This document shows, piece by piece, positions 27,680 to 36,867 of a stretch of 62,219 nt of DNA (its first letter is position 1; each line of letters begins with the position of its first letter). Source of the stretch: Pseudocolwellia agarivorans. GTDB lineage: Bacteria > Pseudomonadota > Gammaproteobacteria > Enterobacterales > Alteromonadaceae. The notes under the pieces were generated by a model that worked only from the letters and a program-made list of their open reading frames with translations, had not been told where the DNA came from and did not search any database. A program made the translations under genes and the position numbers. The stretch covers positions 1 through 62,219 of the forward strand of contig NZ_MUZU01000017.1 of assembly GCF_002000085.1 (NCBI RefSeq), in the 5' to 3' direction.

Positions 27680-28372
27680 TTATATTGGTTTTACGGCCCC
27701 AAAGAAAGCTACCGTTAATATGCCAATCCAATACAAGTAGGCTAATCTACGACCAAATATAATCGATTTTTCAAGCTTTGCTTCAATTTCGGGGCTATCT
27801 CCTTCAGTGTCTAGTATTCTAAACATGGTTGTCCATTCGCGCATGATGTAACGTAATAACAAACCAATAACCAATAACAAAGAAAATATTAATAACTTAA
27901 TTGAAAACCATTTTTGACCATATTCAGCATTAAATGGCCCATAACCTAGTAACGAAGCCAATGCTGCAATAAATACAGTCGGTATAACAACGTAACGGAT
28001 AGCTTCATCAAACTTAGTTAATTTTATACCTAAATCTGTTTCGCGATGGTAATACGCCGCCCAACATAAAGCTAACCAACCAGCATAAAAAGCCCACATG
28101 CCAGCTAAAAAGCCACCGCCATAAGGTTGAATATTCCATAAGTGCCCCATGTGCATACCAAGGGGTAATAATATAATAATGCCCGTTCGAGCTAATATAT
28201 CAATTCGATAGGCTGTTTCCATATGTCTTCTGCGCTCAGCCATAGCCAGTTTTCTGTTAATAACGTGAAAAGACGTTTGAAACACTCCCCATTCACCACC
28301 TAACCAATAAACCATGGCTACAATGTGTATCCAACGAATAATGGGTAGTTCATACATTTCAAAGAAAGACAT
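27680..28372 (-). CDS. Multi-helix membrane protein, paralogue A
   Basis: 230 residues with about five to six helices. The first helix has the motif IRWIHIVAMVYWLGGEWGVF, shared with the protein at 32432-33097 (HVLLFCYWIGADVGVF); the conserved His could bind haem or metal, as in CopD/DUF2269-type proteins. It may be a redox or transport component in the inner membrane that accompanies the TonB receptor. The island palindrome is upstream at 28591. Confidence 0.75.
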   Translation of the reverse strand: MSFFEMYELPIIRWIHIVAMVYWLGGEWGVFQTSFHVINRKLAMAERRRHMETAYRIDILARTGIIILLPLGMHMGHLWNIQPYGGGFLAGMWAFYAGWLALCWAAYYHRETDLGIKLTKFDEAIRYVVIPTVFIAALASLLGYGPFNAEYGQKWFSIKLLIFSLLLVIGLLLRYIMREWTTMFRILDTEGDSPEIEAKLEKSIIFGRRLAYLYWIGILTVAFFGAVKPI

Positions 28373-28590
28373 AATAAAACCTTCTAGTTATCATTTTGTT
28401 TTACATACATTTAAATTAAGAAAGTTATTAACATTGAGTATTGGTAAACATTAAATACTCGAAAAACCTTCCATAAGCGATAAAGTTAAAAACGACTTTA
28501 CGTTACAGTATTCATGCTAATGAACCAGAAGACTATGCTGAATGACTAATATCAAATTGAAGACTTGTTATGCTAAAGGGGTAACACTAA

Positions 28591-28604
28591 TTGACAAATG
28601 TCGT
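28591..28604. promoter_or_regulatory. TTGAC-N4-GTC operator variant
   Basis: TTGAC-AAAT-GTCGT; the left arm and spacer equal those of the site at 20510. It is about 220 bp upstream of membrane protein A. Confidence 0.4.
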
Positions 28605-28610
28605 GCATAA

Positions 28611-28634
28611 AAAAAAGCCCATGAGCGGGCTTTT
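28611..28634 (-). terminator. Terminator after DUF3598-like gene
   Basis: AAAAGCCC / GGGCTTTT stem with a 6-nt loop, followed on the minus strand by a long T-run; 50 bp past the 28684 stop. Confidence 0.88.
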
Positions 28635-28683
28635 ACTTTATTAATAACTCTTTTTTTGGCGTTATTAGGTGTTTAAAAATCAT

Positions 28684-29133
28684 TTAAGTTATTAAATGTT
28701 CGTCACATAGGGTACGTTTAAAACATTGACCATTCTTAAACCAATGCCAAGTTCTTGCCCTGTGCTTTTTGTCTGCTCCCATTACAATACTTTCGTAAAA
28801 CCATGCTCCGGGTTCATCTTTTCGCTCTAACTCAAGTAAGAAAATATTTGGACTTGCTACCCAACCATATCCTTTAAAAGTTTCAGTATCCCAATAAATA
28901 CGGTTATCTTTAATTATACCGTCAAAGGCTACGTTGAATATTCTACCGTCATCCCACTCGAATTGATTACGCTGAATATAAACAACCTCTCCTTCTTCAG
29001 GAAAAATACATTCAACACGGCTTTTATGTACATCTAACGTATTTCCTTCAATATCAATATGGCGATAAGTTCCTTGCCAAATACCTCTATGCTCTAATAC
29101 GTCTGGCATTAATTTATGTAAAGGTGATGTCAT
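28684..29133 (-). CDS. DUF3598-like lipocalin-fold protein
   Basis: 149 residues, soluble, with repeated Trp/Gly strand patterns (HRGIWQGTYRHIDIEGN, ECIFPEEGEVVYIQRNQFEW, RIYWDTETFKGYGWVASPNIFLLELER). This suggests a small beta-barrel that binds a hydrophobic ligand. Two bases separate it from the upstream hydrolase-fold gene, in the operon TonB receptor - hydrolase - this gene. Confidence 0.7.
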   Translation of the reverse strand: MTSPLHKLMPDVLEHRGIWQGTYRHIDIEGNTLDVHKSRVECIFPEEGEVVYIQRNQFEWDDGRIFNVAFDGIIKDNRIYWDTETFKGYGWVASPNIFLLELERKDEPGAWFYESIVMGADKKHRARTWHWFKNGQCFKRTLCDEHLIT

Positions 29134-29135
29134 TA

Positions 29136-29948
29136 TTATTTCTCACTTAAAAATTTTAATATTTCAATGGAAGCCTCTTCCGGAAAAGCATCTAAGAAAC
29201 CAGCTCCCCATTGAAGGTAGTCTTTACGTTCTCCGTTGTTGATTAATGTATCAACACGTTGGCTATGTTCATTTAAATCATCATTTAAATTCATAACCAA
29301 TAAAGGCTGAGTTAATGTTTTGATGTTTTCTATATACTGCTGAGCATGATTAAATGCTGCAGCATGGCCCCACTCGTAAGCTTCGCCACCTCTTAGATTT
29401 TCAGCCATAGAATCAGCACACATTTCAAGGGTCATCCCTGGTCCTCGATAATATAAAATACGTTCCCACATAGTTTTAAATCGACTACCTGACTCATCTA
29501 ATGCAATTGGAGTGTAATACTGATGAAATGCTTCAACTTCTTTTTGGGTAAAAATAGGCGCACTAATATTAACGATTTTATTTACTTGATTACCCCGTAA
29601 ATGAGCTGCATCAAGAGCGACCATACATCCTGTGTGATATCCCACTAGATCAACTTGATCTATAGATAAATGATCTAGTACTTGCCAAATGGCTTTTGTG
29701 TAATTTTCGATCGTTGCTTGAGCTTGCTCTATAGGTTTATCTGATTCACCATATCCGGGGTAATCTATCGCAATAACTAAGCGGTCTTTAGCTAAATATG
29801 GTAATAAATTATGATATAACCGACTAGATTTAGGTACCATGTGCAAACACACAACAGCCGGTAAAGTTGAGGCTTTACCGGCTGTTCTATAGTGTAATTG
29901 CCCATAATCACCATCAGTAAAATGACGTGTAACCTTTATGGACTTCAT
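29136..29948 (-). CDS. Alpha/beta-hydrolase-fold protein without nucleophile Ser
   Basis: 270 residues. The oxyanion segment (VVCLHMVPKSSR), IAIDYPGYGESDKP and the nucleophile elbow VDLVGYHTGCMVALDAA are clear. In the elbow the usual Ser (GxSxG) is His105 (GYHTG), so a conventional Ser-esterase mechanism is unlikely. It follows the TonB receptor by 11 bp in the same operon. It may bind a ligand or catalyse a non-hydrolytic reaction. Confidence 0.85.
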   Translation of the reverse strand: MKSIKVTRHFTDGDYGQLHYRTAGKASTLPAVVCLHMVPKSSRLYHNLLPYLAKDRLVIAIDYPGYGESDKPIEQAQATIENYTKAIWQVLDHLSIDQVDLVGYHTGCMVALDAAHLRGNQVNKIVNISAPIFTQKEVEAFHQYYTPIALDESGSRFKTMWERILYYRGPGMTLEMCADSMAENLRGGEAYEWGHAAAFNHAQQYIENIKTLTQPLLVMNLNDDLNEHSQRVDTLINNGERKDYLQWGAGFLDAFPEEASIEILKFLSEK

Positions 29949-29959
29949 TACTTTATCCT

Positions 29960-32152
29960 TTAAAAGCGGTATTCGAAATCAGCACCGAATGTTAAAGGGT
30001 CTGATGCATATTGCCCAAACGATTGTGCTACACCTACGCGAGCATATTCATGATCCGCTAAGTTTTGTCCCCAAACGGATACTCTCCATTTTTCATGATC
30101 CGGTTCATATGAGATACGCGCATTGACAATAGTTCCAACACTTGTTAATGAATGTTCAGGAGCATTAGCGACTAAACTATAAGAGTCATCTTCTGCAGAA
30201 AAGTCGATATGACTGACTAACATACCCTCACCAATTTCAGTGCTGTGAGTAAAACCAAGGCTTACTTTATATTCTGGAGCATTTTTAAGCTCTAAATCTG
30301 AAGCACATTCTATACTGACTACACCATTACATCCTGGTGAAGTACCATTGTTAGTTAATCCACCAGCTTGATCTAAAGTTAAATCGGTATATTCAGCATC
30401 AATAGTACCTAAAGTAAGGTTAACTATTAGGCTATCAGTTGCCTCATAAGTTAATTCTACTTCAACACCGCTTATGTCTACTCCATCTACATTAAAACGC
30501 GTAAATCCTAGGCCAGGAACGGCAGATGCAATTTGTAAACCTTCATAGTTGTTCATAAAGTAAGTCGCGTTAACTCTTAAGCGGTTATCAAACCAATCAC
30601 TACGAAGACCAAACTCAACAGCATCTAACTCTTCTTCATCAACAGGTAAAAAACACCCCGTAGCACCAAAGCAATCGGGTGACCAACCGCCACTTTTAAA
30701 ACCTGTTGAATACGAAACGTAACCCATTACATCTTCAGTAAATTGGTTATTAAGTGCAACGTTAAAAGTTGTATTTGAGAAATCTCTAGACTCTTCGCGA
30801 GTTAAACCACTTAATACAGCAAGCGCTTCAATCTCTTTAGTTTCTTGGGTATAACGAATACCTGATGTAAGTGTTAATGTGTCAGTAAATTCATAATCGC
30901 CTTGAAAAAATATCGCTTTTGCCTCTGTATCAACGCCTAACTCAAATGGAAATACAAAAACAGAGTCAGCTTGAGCATCTTCTGTGAAATAGTAAACCCC
31001 CGTTACAAAGTTAAAAGCTCCTTTATAATTTGAAGATAAGGTGATTTCTTGGCTTAACTGATCTTGATCTGTTTTTTGTGTATATGGAAAGCCAATATGA
31101 CCAGATAGATCATCTTCCATTGTACGTAACCCTGTTAAAAAGGTTAGATCATAGTCACCAATTTGCCCCTGAATATTTAATGACAAGCCTTTTGTTATTA
31201 CTTCACTATGGTAGTCAGTAAAACAGCCTAAAGCTAAAAAGTTAGCTGGAGTTCCGGCACTACAAACTGCACCACTTACAGGTTCAACAGTAAAAAGATC
31301 ATTATCAGCATCGTCGCCTGCTCTCGCACTAGCGGGAATAGGATCTGAACTATCTTTGGTATAATCTACCGCTAAATTCATTTTCCAGTCGCTGTTAAAT
31401 TCGTGATATAAGCCAATACGAAATGCTTTCATATCTTTGTCGCCAACCTCTGTGCCTGCTATATCAGCAAAATCACCATTAGGATTTAATGTATGAAACC
31501 CATCACGTGTTTTTGTAACAAAGGTTGTTCTGATAGCGGTGCTGTCTGTTAAACCTAAGTTACCTGTAAGTCTGGCATCAAAACGACCATTATTACCTAC
31601 TGTAAATTTAACTATGCCGTAGTCTTCATCAAGTTCAGCTTTTTTACTAACTAACTTAATAGCACCACCATTTGAATTTCGGCCGTACAAGGTGCCTTGT
31701 GGGCCACGCAATACTTCTAATCGCTCTAAATCATCTAAATCAAATAAAGCGCCAACCTGGCGTCCAACATAAACTCCATCAACATAAATACCTACAGCTG
31801 GATCAGCAGAAATTCTAGATTCATCTTCACCAACACCACGTAAAAATATTCTTGCGCCGTTAGCTGTACCCGTATTTGTTGCTAGACTTATATTAGGTAT
31901 TTGGTACTGTAAATCAGACACATTACGTATTTGTTTTACTTCTAAATCATCTTCTCCAATAGCCGTAACGGATACTGGGATTTCTTGTGTGGTGGTAATT
32001 CGACGTAAAGCGGTAACTGTAATTTTTTCAAGCCCTTTATCTTCAGCTGACTCCGCTGCTGGTGCAGCTTCTTGAGCCATAAGACTAGTAGAAGTTGAAA
32101 GTAACAATGAAATAACGGCACTAATATAGCTGGGTTTAAATGATGTTTTCAT
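29960..32152 (-). CDS. TonB-dependent outer-membrane receptor
   Basis: 730 residues. Signal peptide to about residue 26, TonB box EKITVTAL, plug domain (IPVSVTAIGEDDLEVKQIRNVSDLQYQIPNIS.., RIFLRGVGEDESR, VYVDGVYVGRQVG, EVLRGPQGTLYGRNSNGGAIKLVSKK), then a 22-strand-type barrel ending with an aromatic residue (FEYRF). It belongs to the broad class used for catabolic substrates as well as iron. First gene of its operon; its context suggests import of the island substrate. Confidence 0.95.
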   Translation of the reverse strand: MKTSFKPSYISAVISLLLSTSTSLMAQEAAPAAESAEDKGLEKITVTALRRITTTQEIPVSVTAIGEDDLEVKQIRNVSDLQYQIPNISLATNTGTANGARIFLRGVGEDESRISADPAVGIYVDGVYVGRQVGALFDLDDLERLEVLRGPQGTLYGRNSNGGAIKLVSKKAELDEDYGIVKFTVGNNGRFDARLTGNLGLTDSTAIRTTFVTKTRDGFHTLNPNGDFADIAGTEVGDKDMKAFRIGLYHEFNSDWKMNLAVDYTKDSSDPIPASARAGDDADNDLFTVEPVSGAVCSAGTPANFLALGCFTDYHSEVITKGLSLNIQGQIGDYDLTFLTGLRTMEDDLSGHIGFPYTQKTDQDQLSQEITLSSNYKGAFNFVTGVYYFTEDAQADSVFVFPFELGVDTEAKAIFFQGDYEFTDTLTLTSGIRYTQETKEIEALAVLSGLTREESRDFSNTTFNVALNNQFTEDVMGYVSYSTGFKSGGWSPDCFGATGCFLPVDEEELDAVEFGLRSDWFDNRLRVNATYFMNNYEGLQIASAVPGLGFTRFNVDGVDISGVEVELTYEATDSLIVNLTLGTIDAEYTDLTLDQAGGLTNNGTSPGCNGVVSIECASDLELKNAPEYKVSLGFTHSTEIGEGMLVSHIDFSAEDDSYSLVANAPEHSLTSVGTIVNARISYEPDHEKWRVSVWGQNLADHEYARVGVAQSFGQYASDPLTFGADFEYRF

Positions 32153-32229
32153 GTTGTTCCCTTATTGAGGTTACGTTGTTGGTTAAGTTGCTTTGTTGTT
32201 TTGTTGTTTTTATTATATTTTTATACTTT

Positions 32230-32301
32230 ATGACAAAAGTCTATTGTCATACTTTTATATCCTTACCTATTGTTATATTATTATATCTTTAGTCATTGTC
32301 A
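32230..32301. promoter_or_regulatory. Promoter region with island-type motifs
   Basis: ATGAC-AAAA-GTCTA (32230-32243), then CTATTGTCATAC, then CCTATTGTTATATTATTAT (32266-32284) and the half-site TTGTCAA (reverse complement TTGACAA, about 32297). A similar box is at 36785. It lies between the divergent TonB receptor and membrane protein B. Confidence 0.5.
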
Positions 32302-32431
32302 AGCGTATATGAACAATATTTAACCTTTTAAATAAGGGTTACTTAAAGCGTAGAAGATGAATGTGCATTGTCAAATATACAAATAAATAATAAATACATA
32401 GACTTATTTATAAAAATACGAGGAAAAAAAT

Positions 32432-33097
32432 ATGAGTATTTATGAGATCACACTGTTAATTCATGTGTTGCTGTTTTGTTATTGGATTGGTGCAGACGTT
32501 GGGGTTTTTTATTCCAGTAAGTTTGTTGTTGACTCAACACTTAGCCAAGAAACTCGCTTAACTGCCGCTAAAATTATGCTGGGTTGTGATTTATTACCGC
32601 GTATATGCATGAGTTTAATGCTAACAGTAGGTGGAGTTTTAAGTCATTATTTAGGTATAGAGCATCCTATGTGGCAAATGATAGGTATTATATTATTAGG
32701 GCCTGTTTGGCTAACCTTAGTATTGGTTTTACACTTTAAGCATAACGCAAGTTTTATCCCTAAACTTACCGCCATTGATTTTTACTTCAGATGGATAATG
32801 ATTATTGGCATTATTGCTTCCTGTATATACGCCTATACCACAGGTCGACTTGATGCAGCCCCTTGGCTAATCATTAAGCTATTAGGTTTTGCTTTTTTAA
32901 TATTTTGTGGATTAATGATCCGAGTTAATCTAAAAGGATTTGTTAGTACCTATATAAAATTGTTTAGTAATAGCCAAACAGATGAAGATAATAAACTTAT
33001 GGTTATTAGCTTAAATAAGGTTAAGCCTTGGGTGATCACTATTTGGGTAGTGTTGATTTTTGAAGCGGCAATAGGTATTGCTAAACCTATGTTTTAA
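32432..33097 (+). CDS. Multi-helix membrane protein, paralogue B
   Basis: 221 residues with about six helices. It shares H-x4-YWIGADVGVF in helix 1 and the C-terminal pattern (ILTVAF/VLIFEAA..KP) with the protein at 27680. Divergent from the TonB receptor. The two paralogues may form one complex; the role is unknown (redox, haem or copper-like chemistry is a possibility from the CopD-like look). GAGGAAA ribosome site. Confidence 0.75.
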   Translation: MSIYEITLLIHVLLFCYWIGADVGVFYSSKFVVDSTLSQETRLTAAKIMLGCDLLPRICMSLMLTVGGVLSHYLGIEHPMWQMIGIILLGPVWLTLVLVLHFKHNASFIPKLTAIDFYFRWIMIIGIIASCIYAYTTGRLDAAPWLIIKLLGFAFLIFCGLMIRVNLKGFVSTYIKLFSNSQTDEDNKLMVISLNKVKPWVITIWVVLIFEAAIGIAKPMF

Positions 33098-33109
33098 TCA
33101 TCTTATTTA

Positions 33110-33373
33110 ATACCAATTCCATTAAGTTTGTTCTCAACTCAGAGCTACATTAGCGAGCTTAAAACAAGCAAAATTATTTAAACATAGTTATTCTATATTT
33201 CACTAATTTTGTGCCGTTATAAGTTTGCTAATGAGCTCCCAAGGGCGAGTTTAAAAGGCTTATATGCGGCGTTATTGATTTTGACAAGGGAATAACCATT
33301 CTCTTCAATCAATGCCTTGCCTCTAAGCCTTTTAACTCTCGCTGAGTGGGAAAAAACTTAATGGACTTGGTAT
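33110..33373. mobile_element. MITE-like element (264 bp)
   Basis: Terminal inverted repeats ATACCAATTCCATTAAGTTT and its near complement (AAACTTAATGGACTTGGTAT, one mismatch in about 20 bases) bound 264 bp of non-coding sequence. No ORF inside. It appears to be a non-autonomous transposon. A clear target duplication is not seen. Confidence 0.7.
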
Positions 33374-33402
33374 AATCTAAATAAACTTTGGTTAATTTAA
33401 AA

Positions 33403-33436
33403 TAAAGGGGGATTATCATTTGATAATCCCCCTTTT
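33403..33436. terminator. Bidirectional terminator
   Basis: AAAGGGGGATTATC / GATAATCCCCCTTT, 14-bp perfect stem with T-rich tails. Serves the MDR gene (minus strand, stop 33467) and perhaps membrane protein B. Confidence 0.9.
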
Positions 33437-33466
33437 ATATTTTTGTTTTATTAACTTAAGCTGTGG

Positions 33467-34462
33467 TTATTTAACTTTAATAATAACTTTACCCATATTA
33501 CTACCGTCCATTAAATTACAAAATGCTTGTGGAGCACTAGCTAAGCCTTCGTAAACATCTTCTTTAACTTTTAATCGTCCGTCTTTAATGTAAGGTAAAC
33601 ATTCTTCAATAAATTGTGCTCGTTGTGGTTCAAAGTCATAAACAACTAAGCCGTACACTATGGCTCTTGCACGTATCCAAAAACCAGGAGGTGGGCCAAA
33701 AGAACGATCTTTATTGTTATATTCAGCCATTAATCCGCATAAAATAACACGAGCGCCTACGGCAAGTTTTTCTGAAACGGTAGTTAACATTTCACCACCA
33801 ATTAAATCAAAATAAATATCAACGCCATCTGGGCATAATTCAGCTAACTTGTCTGCTAAGTTTTCTGTTTTACGATTAATACATTCATCATAACCCAGTT
33901 CATTTATCGCATAAGCACACTTGTCGTCATTACCCGCTATACCAATAACTTTACAGCCATAAATTTTAGCAAGCTGCCCTACCACAGAACCTACAGCCCC
34001 TGTTGCCGCAGGAATAACAACAACATCCCCTTTTTTGGGTTTAGCTTGTAAAACTAAACCGGCGTAAGCAGTTAAACCGGGCATCCCTAATGCAGACAAA
34101 GCATACGATGCGGGATTAATTTCAGGGCTGATTAATGAAAGCTCTTCCGCTTTATGCACTGAATAATTTTGCCAGCCACCAAAACACCTAACAATGTCCC
34201 CTGCTTTAAAGGCTTCACTTTTAGATTCAACGACTTTACTTATCGTTTCTCCACGCAATACATCTCCCGGTTTAATGGTTCCCGAAATATGACGACCTGC
34301 AATTTGAGAGCGCATATAAGGATCTAAAGATAAGTATTGAGTTTCGCAAAGTACAGAACCTTCTTCTATTGCCGATACCGGGTTTTCAATAAGGGTAAAG
34401 TGTTCAGGTGTTGCTTCCCCTGAAGGGGTACTTTTTAAAGTAACTTGGTTATTTATTTGCAT
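33467..34462 (-). CDS. NADP-dependent MDR oxidoreductase (alkenal/enone reductase type)
   Basis: 331 residues of the zinc-free medium-chain family related to curcumin/leukotriene-B4 reductases (YLSLDPYMRSQIAGRHISGTIKPGDV, VVIPAATGAVGSVVGQLAKIYGCKVIGIAGNDDKC, FDLIGGEML). Reduces a C=C bond conjugated to a carbonyl using NADPH. First... it is the last gene of the operon HMG-CoA-lyase-like, AhpD-like, GST, this gene (gaps 8-13 bp). Confidence 0.92.
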   Translation of the reverse strand: MQINNQVTLKSTPSGEATPEHFTLIENPVSAIEEGSVLCETQYLSLDPYMRSQIAGRHISGTIKPGDVLRGETISKVVESKSEAFKAGDIVRCFGGWQNYSVHKAEELSLISPEINPASYALSALGMPGLTAYAGLVLQAKPKKGDVVVIPAATGAVGSVVGQLAKIYGCKVIGIAGNDDKCAYAINELGYDECINRKTENLADKLAELCPDGVDIYFDLIGGEMLTTVSEKLAVGARVILCGLMAEYNNKDRSFGPPPGFWIRARAIVYGLVVYDFEPQRAQFIEECLPYIKDGRLKVKEDVYEGLASAPQAFCNLMDGSNMGKVIIKVK

Positions 34463-34470
34463 AATTTTTC

Positions 34471-35115
34471 CTACTTCGTGGGGTTCATAAATTGGTTAAA
34501 CGCAACTTCCATTGCATTGAGTGTAGTTACTACATGGGAGTTTTGATCAACCATTTTTAACCACAAACTTAAATTTTGTAACGTTTCACATGGTTTTTCT
34601 TGCGTGTATTGAGGTAATATTTTTTGTACGTACCAAATGGTAGGCCGTAATGTCATATCACCTAAATTTATCTCTCGTTCAAAAGAGTCATTAATGGCTA
34701 ACCATCGGTCCATTTTCTCTAATGTTTGTATCACTAACTGAACTTGTTGTTCTTGATCAAACGAAAAGTTGGGTATTAACATTGCCTTAAAAAAAGGTAG
34801 CAGTGCTGGCCCTAAATGCGTATCGGTATAAGACATTACCACACGCATATTGGCTTTCTCTATGGCTGATGATGGCTGACAAGAAGGTTCAGGATAAAGT
34901 TCTTCTAAATATTGCATAATCGCTAAAGATTCCGGCAAATAGTCACCATTATCTAATTCAAGTAAAGGCACTTTACCCAAAGGAAAAGCTTTAAGAAATT
35001 CAGGCGTTTTCAGCTTTACAGGTGGAGCTATCATCTCAATAGGTAGCCCTTTTTGTAATATTTGAATTTTTACGCGGGCCGCATAAGGTGAATGATCTAA
35101 ATTAATTAAACGCAT
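34471..35115 (-). CDS. Glutathione S-transferase family protein
   Basis: 214 residues. A thioredoxin-like N-terminal domain (MRLINLDHSPYAARVKIQILQKGL, PLGKVPLLELDNGDYLPESLAIMQYLEELYP) is followed by an all-helical C-terminal domain. The cis-Pro and ESLAI glutathione-binding motif are present. May isomerise or open a pathway intermediate (as maleylacetoacetate isomerase does), but the motif for that enzyme is not complete. Confidence 0.9.
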   Translation of the reverse strand: MRLINLDHSPYAARVKIQILQKGLPIEMIAPPVKLKTPEFLKAFPLGKVPLLELDNGDYLPESLAIMQYLEELYPEPSCQPSSAIEKANMRVVMSYTDTHLGPALLPFFKAMLIPNFSFDQEQQVQLVIQTLEKMDRWLAINDSFEREINLGDMTLRPTIWYVQKILPQYTQEKPCETLQNLSLWLKMVDQNSHVVTTLNAMEVAFNQFMNPTK

Positions 35116-35124
35116 AACAATTCT

Positions 35125-35691
35125 CTATTTTGATAAAGTTAAGTTTTCAGTCGCTTTTTTAGGTGTCGCTTCAATATCAGTTTTAAAAGTGCTATTCCAG
35201 CGATTTAAAAAACCAAATAAAGAAATAATCCCTACTAATTCAACAATCTGTTCGTCGGTATAATGAGTTTTTAGTTGCTCAAATAATTCATCGGTGACAC
35301 CGTTAGGTACTAAAGCCGCGCTTCGTGCTACGTCTAAAGCTACACGTTCAGCCTCAGTAAATAATGGATGAGTAGGATATTCCCAAATCAATTCAATTTT
35401 TTGTTTATCTACGCCATGTTTTAACGCGCCATAAGTGGTATGTGCTTCACAATATTGGCAACCGCTTGAGCTACTGGTCATCAAGGCTGCAAGTTTTTTA
35501 ATTTCTGTTGGTAATGCGCTGGGTTGATAAAGGGTTTGTACAAGACCTAAAATACCATTTAGCATTTCAGGTTTTCTGGCCATAATGAGCCCATCGTTGG
35601 GTGAAAACCCCATTATCTCTTCACCAGCGAGCATAGTATGTTGAAGATCGGGCGAAAGTTCTGACATTAACAGTGGTTTTAAACGTGACAT
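35125..35691 (-). CDS. AhpD/carboxymuconolactone-decarboxylase-like protein
   Basis: 188 residues with the AhpD-type active site CQYCEAH (Cys78, Cys81, His84) preceded by SSSSG and the helix pattern GALKHGVDKQKI. Such proteins act as peroxidases or, in catabolic clusters, decarboxylases or ligand-binding partners. Third-position operon member between the HMG-CoA-lyase-like and GST genes. Confidence 0.88.
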   Translation of the reverse strand: MSRLKPLLMSELSPDLQHTMLAGEEIMGFSPNDGLIMARKPEMLNGILGLVQTLYQPSALPTEIKKLAALMTSSSSGCQYCEAHTTYGALKHGVDKQKIELIWEYPTHPLFTEAERVALDVARSAALVPNGVTDELFEQLKTHYTDEQIVELVGIISLFGFLNRWNSTFKTDIEATPKKATENLTLSK

Positions 35692-35704
35692 ATTTTCACC
35701 TTAC

Positions 35705-36637
35705 TTATTTAGCATACTGGAAGTTTTTAGGTAAACCTGACAATGGCGTAAATCCATATAACGCTTCGTTCGGTAATAATTTAGCGAGTAACGCTCTTGC
35801 TTCAAATAATTTGTCGAAGTTAACACCGGTTTTTAATCCCATAGACTCAAGCATAAAAACAAGATCTTCAGTCACTATATTACCACTAGCCCCTGGAGCG
35901 GCAGGACATCCACCTATTCCACCCATAGAAGAATCTATAGTCGTAATTCCTGTATCGATGGCCGCTAACGCATTCGCTAAGCCTTGACCACGCGTATTGT
36001 GTAAATGAACACCCGTTAGGTTTTCTTTACCTATGGCTTCCCATACGCGTTTAATTAATCGTTTAACTTGCGCTGGATTGCCAGAGCCTGTGGTATCAGA
36101 AAGCCCCACTTCATCACAACCAGCTTCCATTAAAGCCACAGCTAAAGACACCACTTTATCTTCACTTACGTGGCCTTCAAGCGAACAACCAAAAGCTGTA
36201 GCTAAACCGCCCTCAAACTTAGGTCGCGACTCTTTAGGCAGTGTTTTTACAAGTGCTGCAATGTTTCGAACTTCTTCCAACATTTGCTGATGATCTCGCT
36301 TAACATTACGTAAACTGTGGGTTTCGCTACAAGAAAAAGGAATACTCATTTTAGTGGGTTTTAAAGCCACCGCATTTTGTGCACCGCGTAAATTAGGTAC
36401 CAGCACAGCAATAGCTAAACCTTTAATCTGTTGAGCATGTTCAACCAATTGTGCGGTATCAGCAAGTTGAGGAAGTACTTTAGCCGGAACAAAGGAGCCA
36501 ACTTCTACCTCAGGAATTCCAGCGGCTGCAAGTGCATTAATCCACGCTATTTTATCTGCCGTAGGCATAATAGTACTAATACTTTGTAAGCCATCTCTTG
36601 GTCCAACTTCACTAATTTCTATATCAAAATGAGACAT
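35705..36637 (-). CDS. HMG-CoA lyase family enzyme
   Basis: 310 residues, TIM-barrel of the DRE-TIM family. Motifs: EVGPRDGLQ (substrate and metal site), VEVGSFVPAKVLPQLAD, GVHLHNTRGQGLANALAA (HxH metal ligands) and the loop GGIGGCPAAPGASGN containing the catalytic Cys. It may cleave hydroxymethylglutaryl-CoA or a related branched 3-hydroxyacyl-CoA. Given the CaiB-like gene divergent to it, the pathway probably ends in acetyl-CoA plus a keto acid. First gene of its operon. Confidence 0.92.
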   Translation of the reverse strand: MSHFDIEISEVGPRDGLQSISTIMPTADKIAWINALAAAGIPEVEVGSFVPAKVLPQLADTAQLVEHAQQIKGLAIAVLVPNLRGAQNAVALKPTKMSIPFSCSETHSLRNVKRDHQQMLEEVRNIAALVKTLPKESRPKFEGGLATAFGCSLEGHVSEDKVVSLAVALMEAGCDEVGLSDTTGSGNPAQVKRLIKRVWEAIGKENLTGVHLHNTRGQGLANALAAIDTGITTIDSSMGGIGGCPAAPGASGNIVTEDLVFMLESMGLKTGVNFDKLFEARALLAKLLPNEALYGFTPLSGLPKNFQYAK

Positions 36638-36706
36638 TTCTCTCTTCCCAATGTAAATAAAATTTTCTGTAAACTTGCTATTACGCTAACACAGCACAAT
36701 GATTAC

Positions 36707-36802
36707 CCTATTGATATATGCCAAATAGCGCTTTCCAAACCTGCTAATTGACAAAAGGCAAATGTTAACCTGTTCAATAAAACTCTATTGTTATACTATT
36801 AT
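36707..36802. promoter_or_regulatory. Divergent promoter with three island motifs
   Basis: CCTATTGATATATGCCAA (36707-36724; compare 19555), TTGAC-AAAA-GGCAA (36748-36761), and CTATTGTTATACTATTAT (36785-36802; compare 32268). The last contains a TATACT -10-like box. Between the HMG-CoA-lyase and CaiB operons. Confidence 0.55.
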
Positions 36803-36867
36803 GTCATAACTTCAAGAGCAAGACTAAATCTTGATTATCAAATTTAAATACATAGGGAACACAACTT

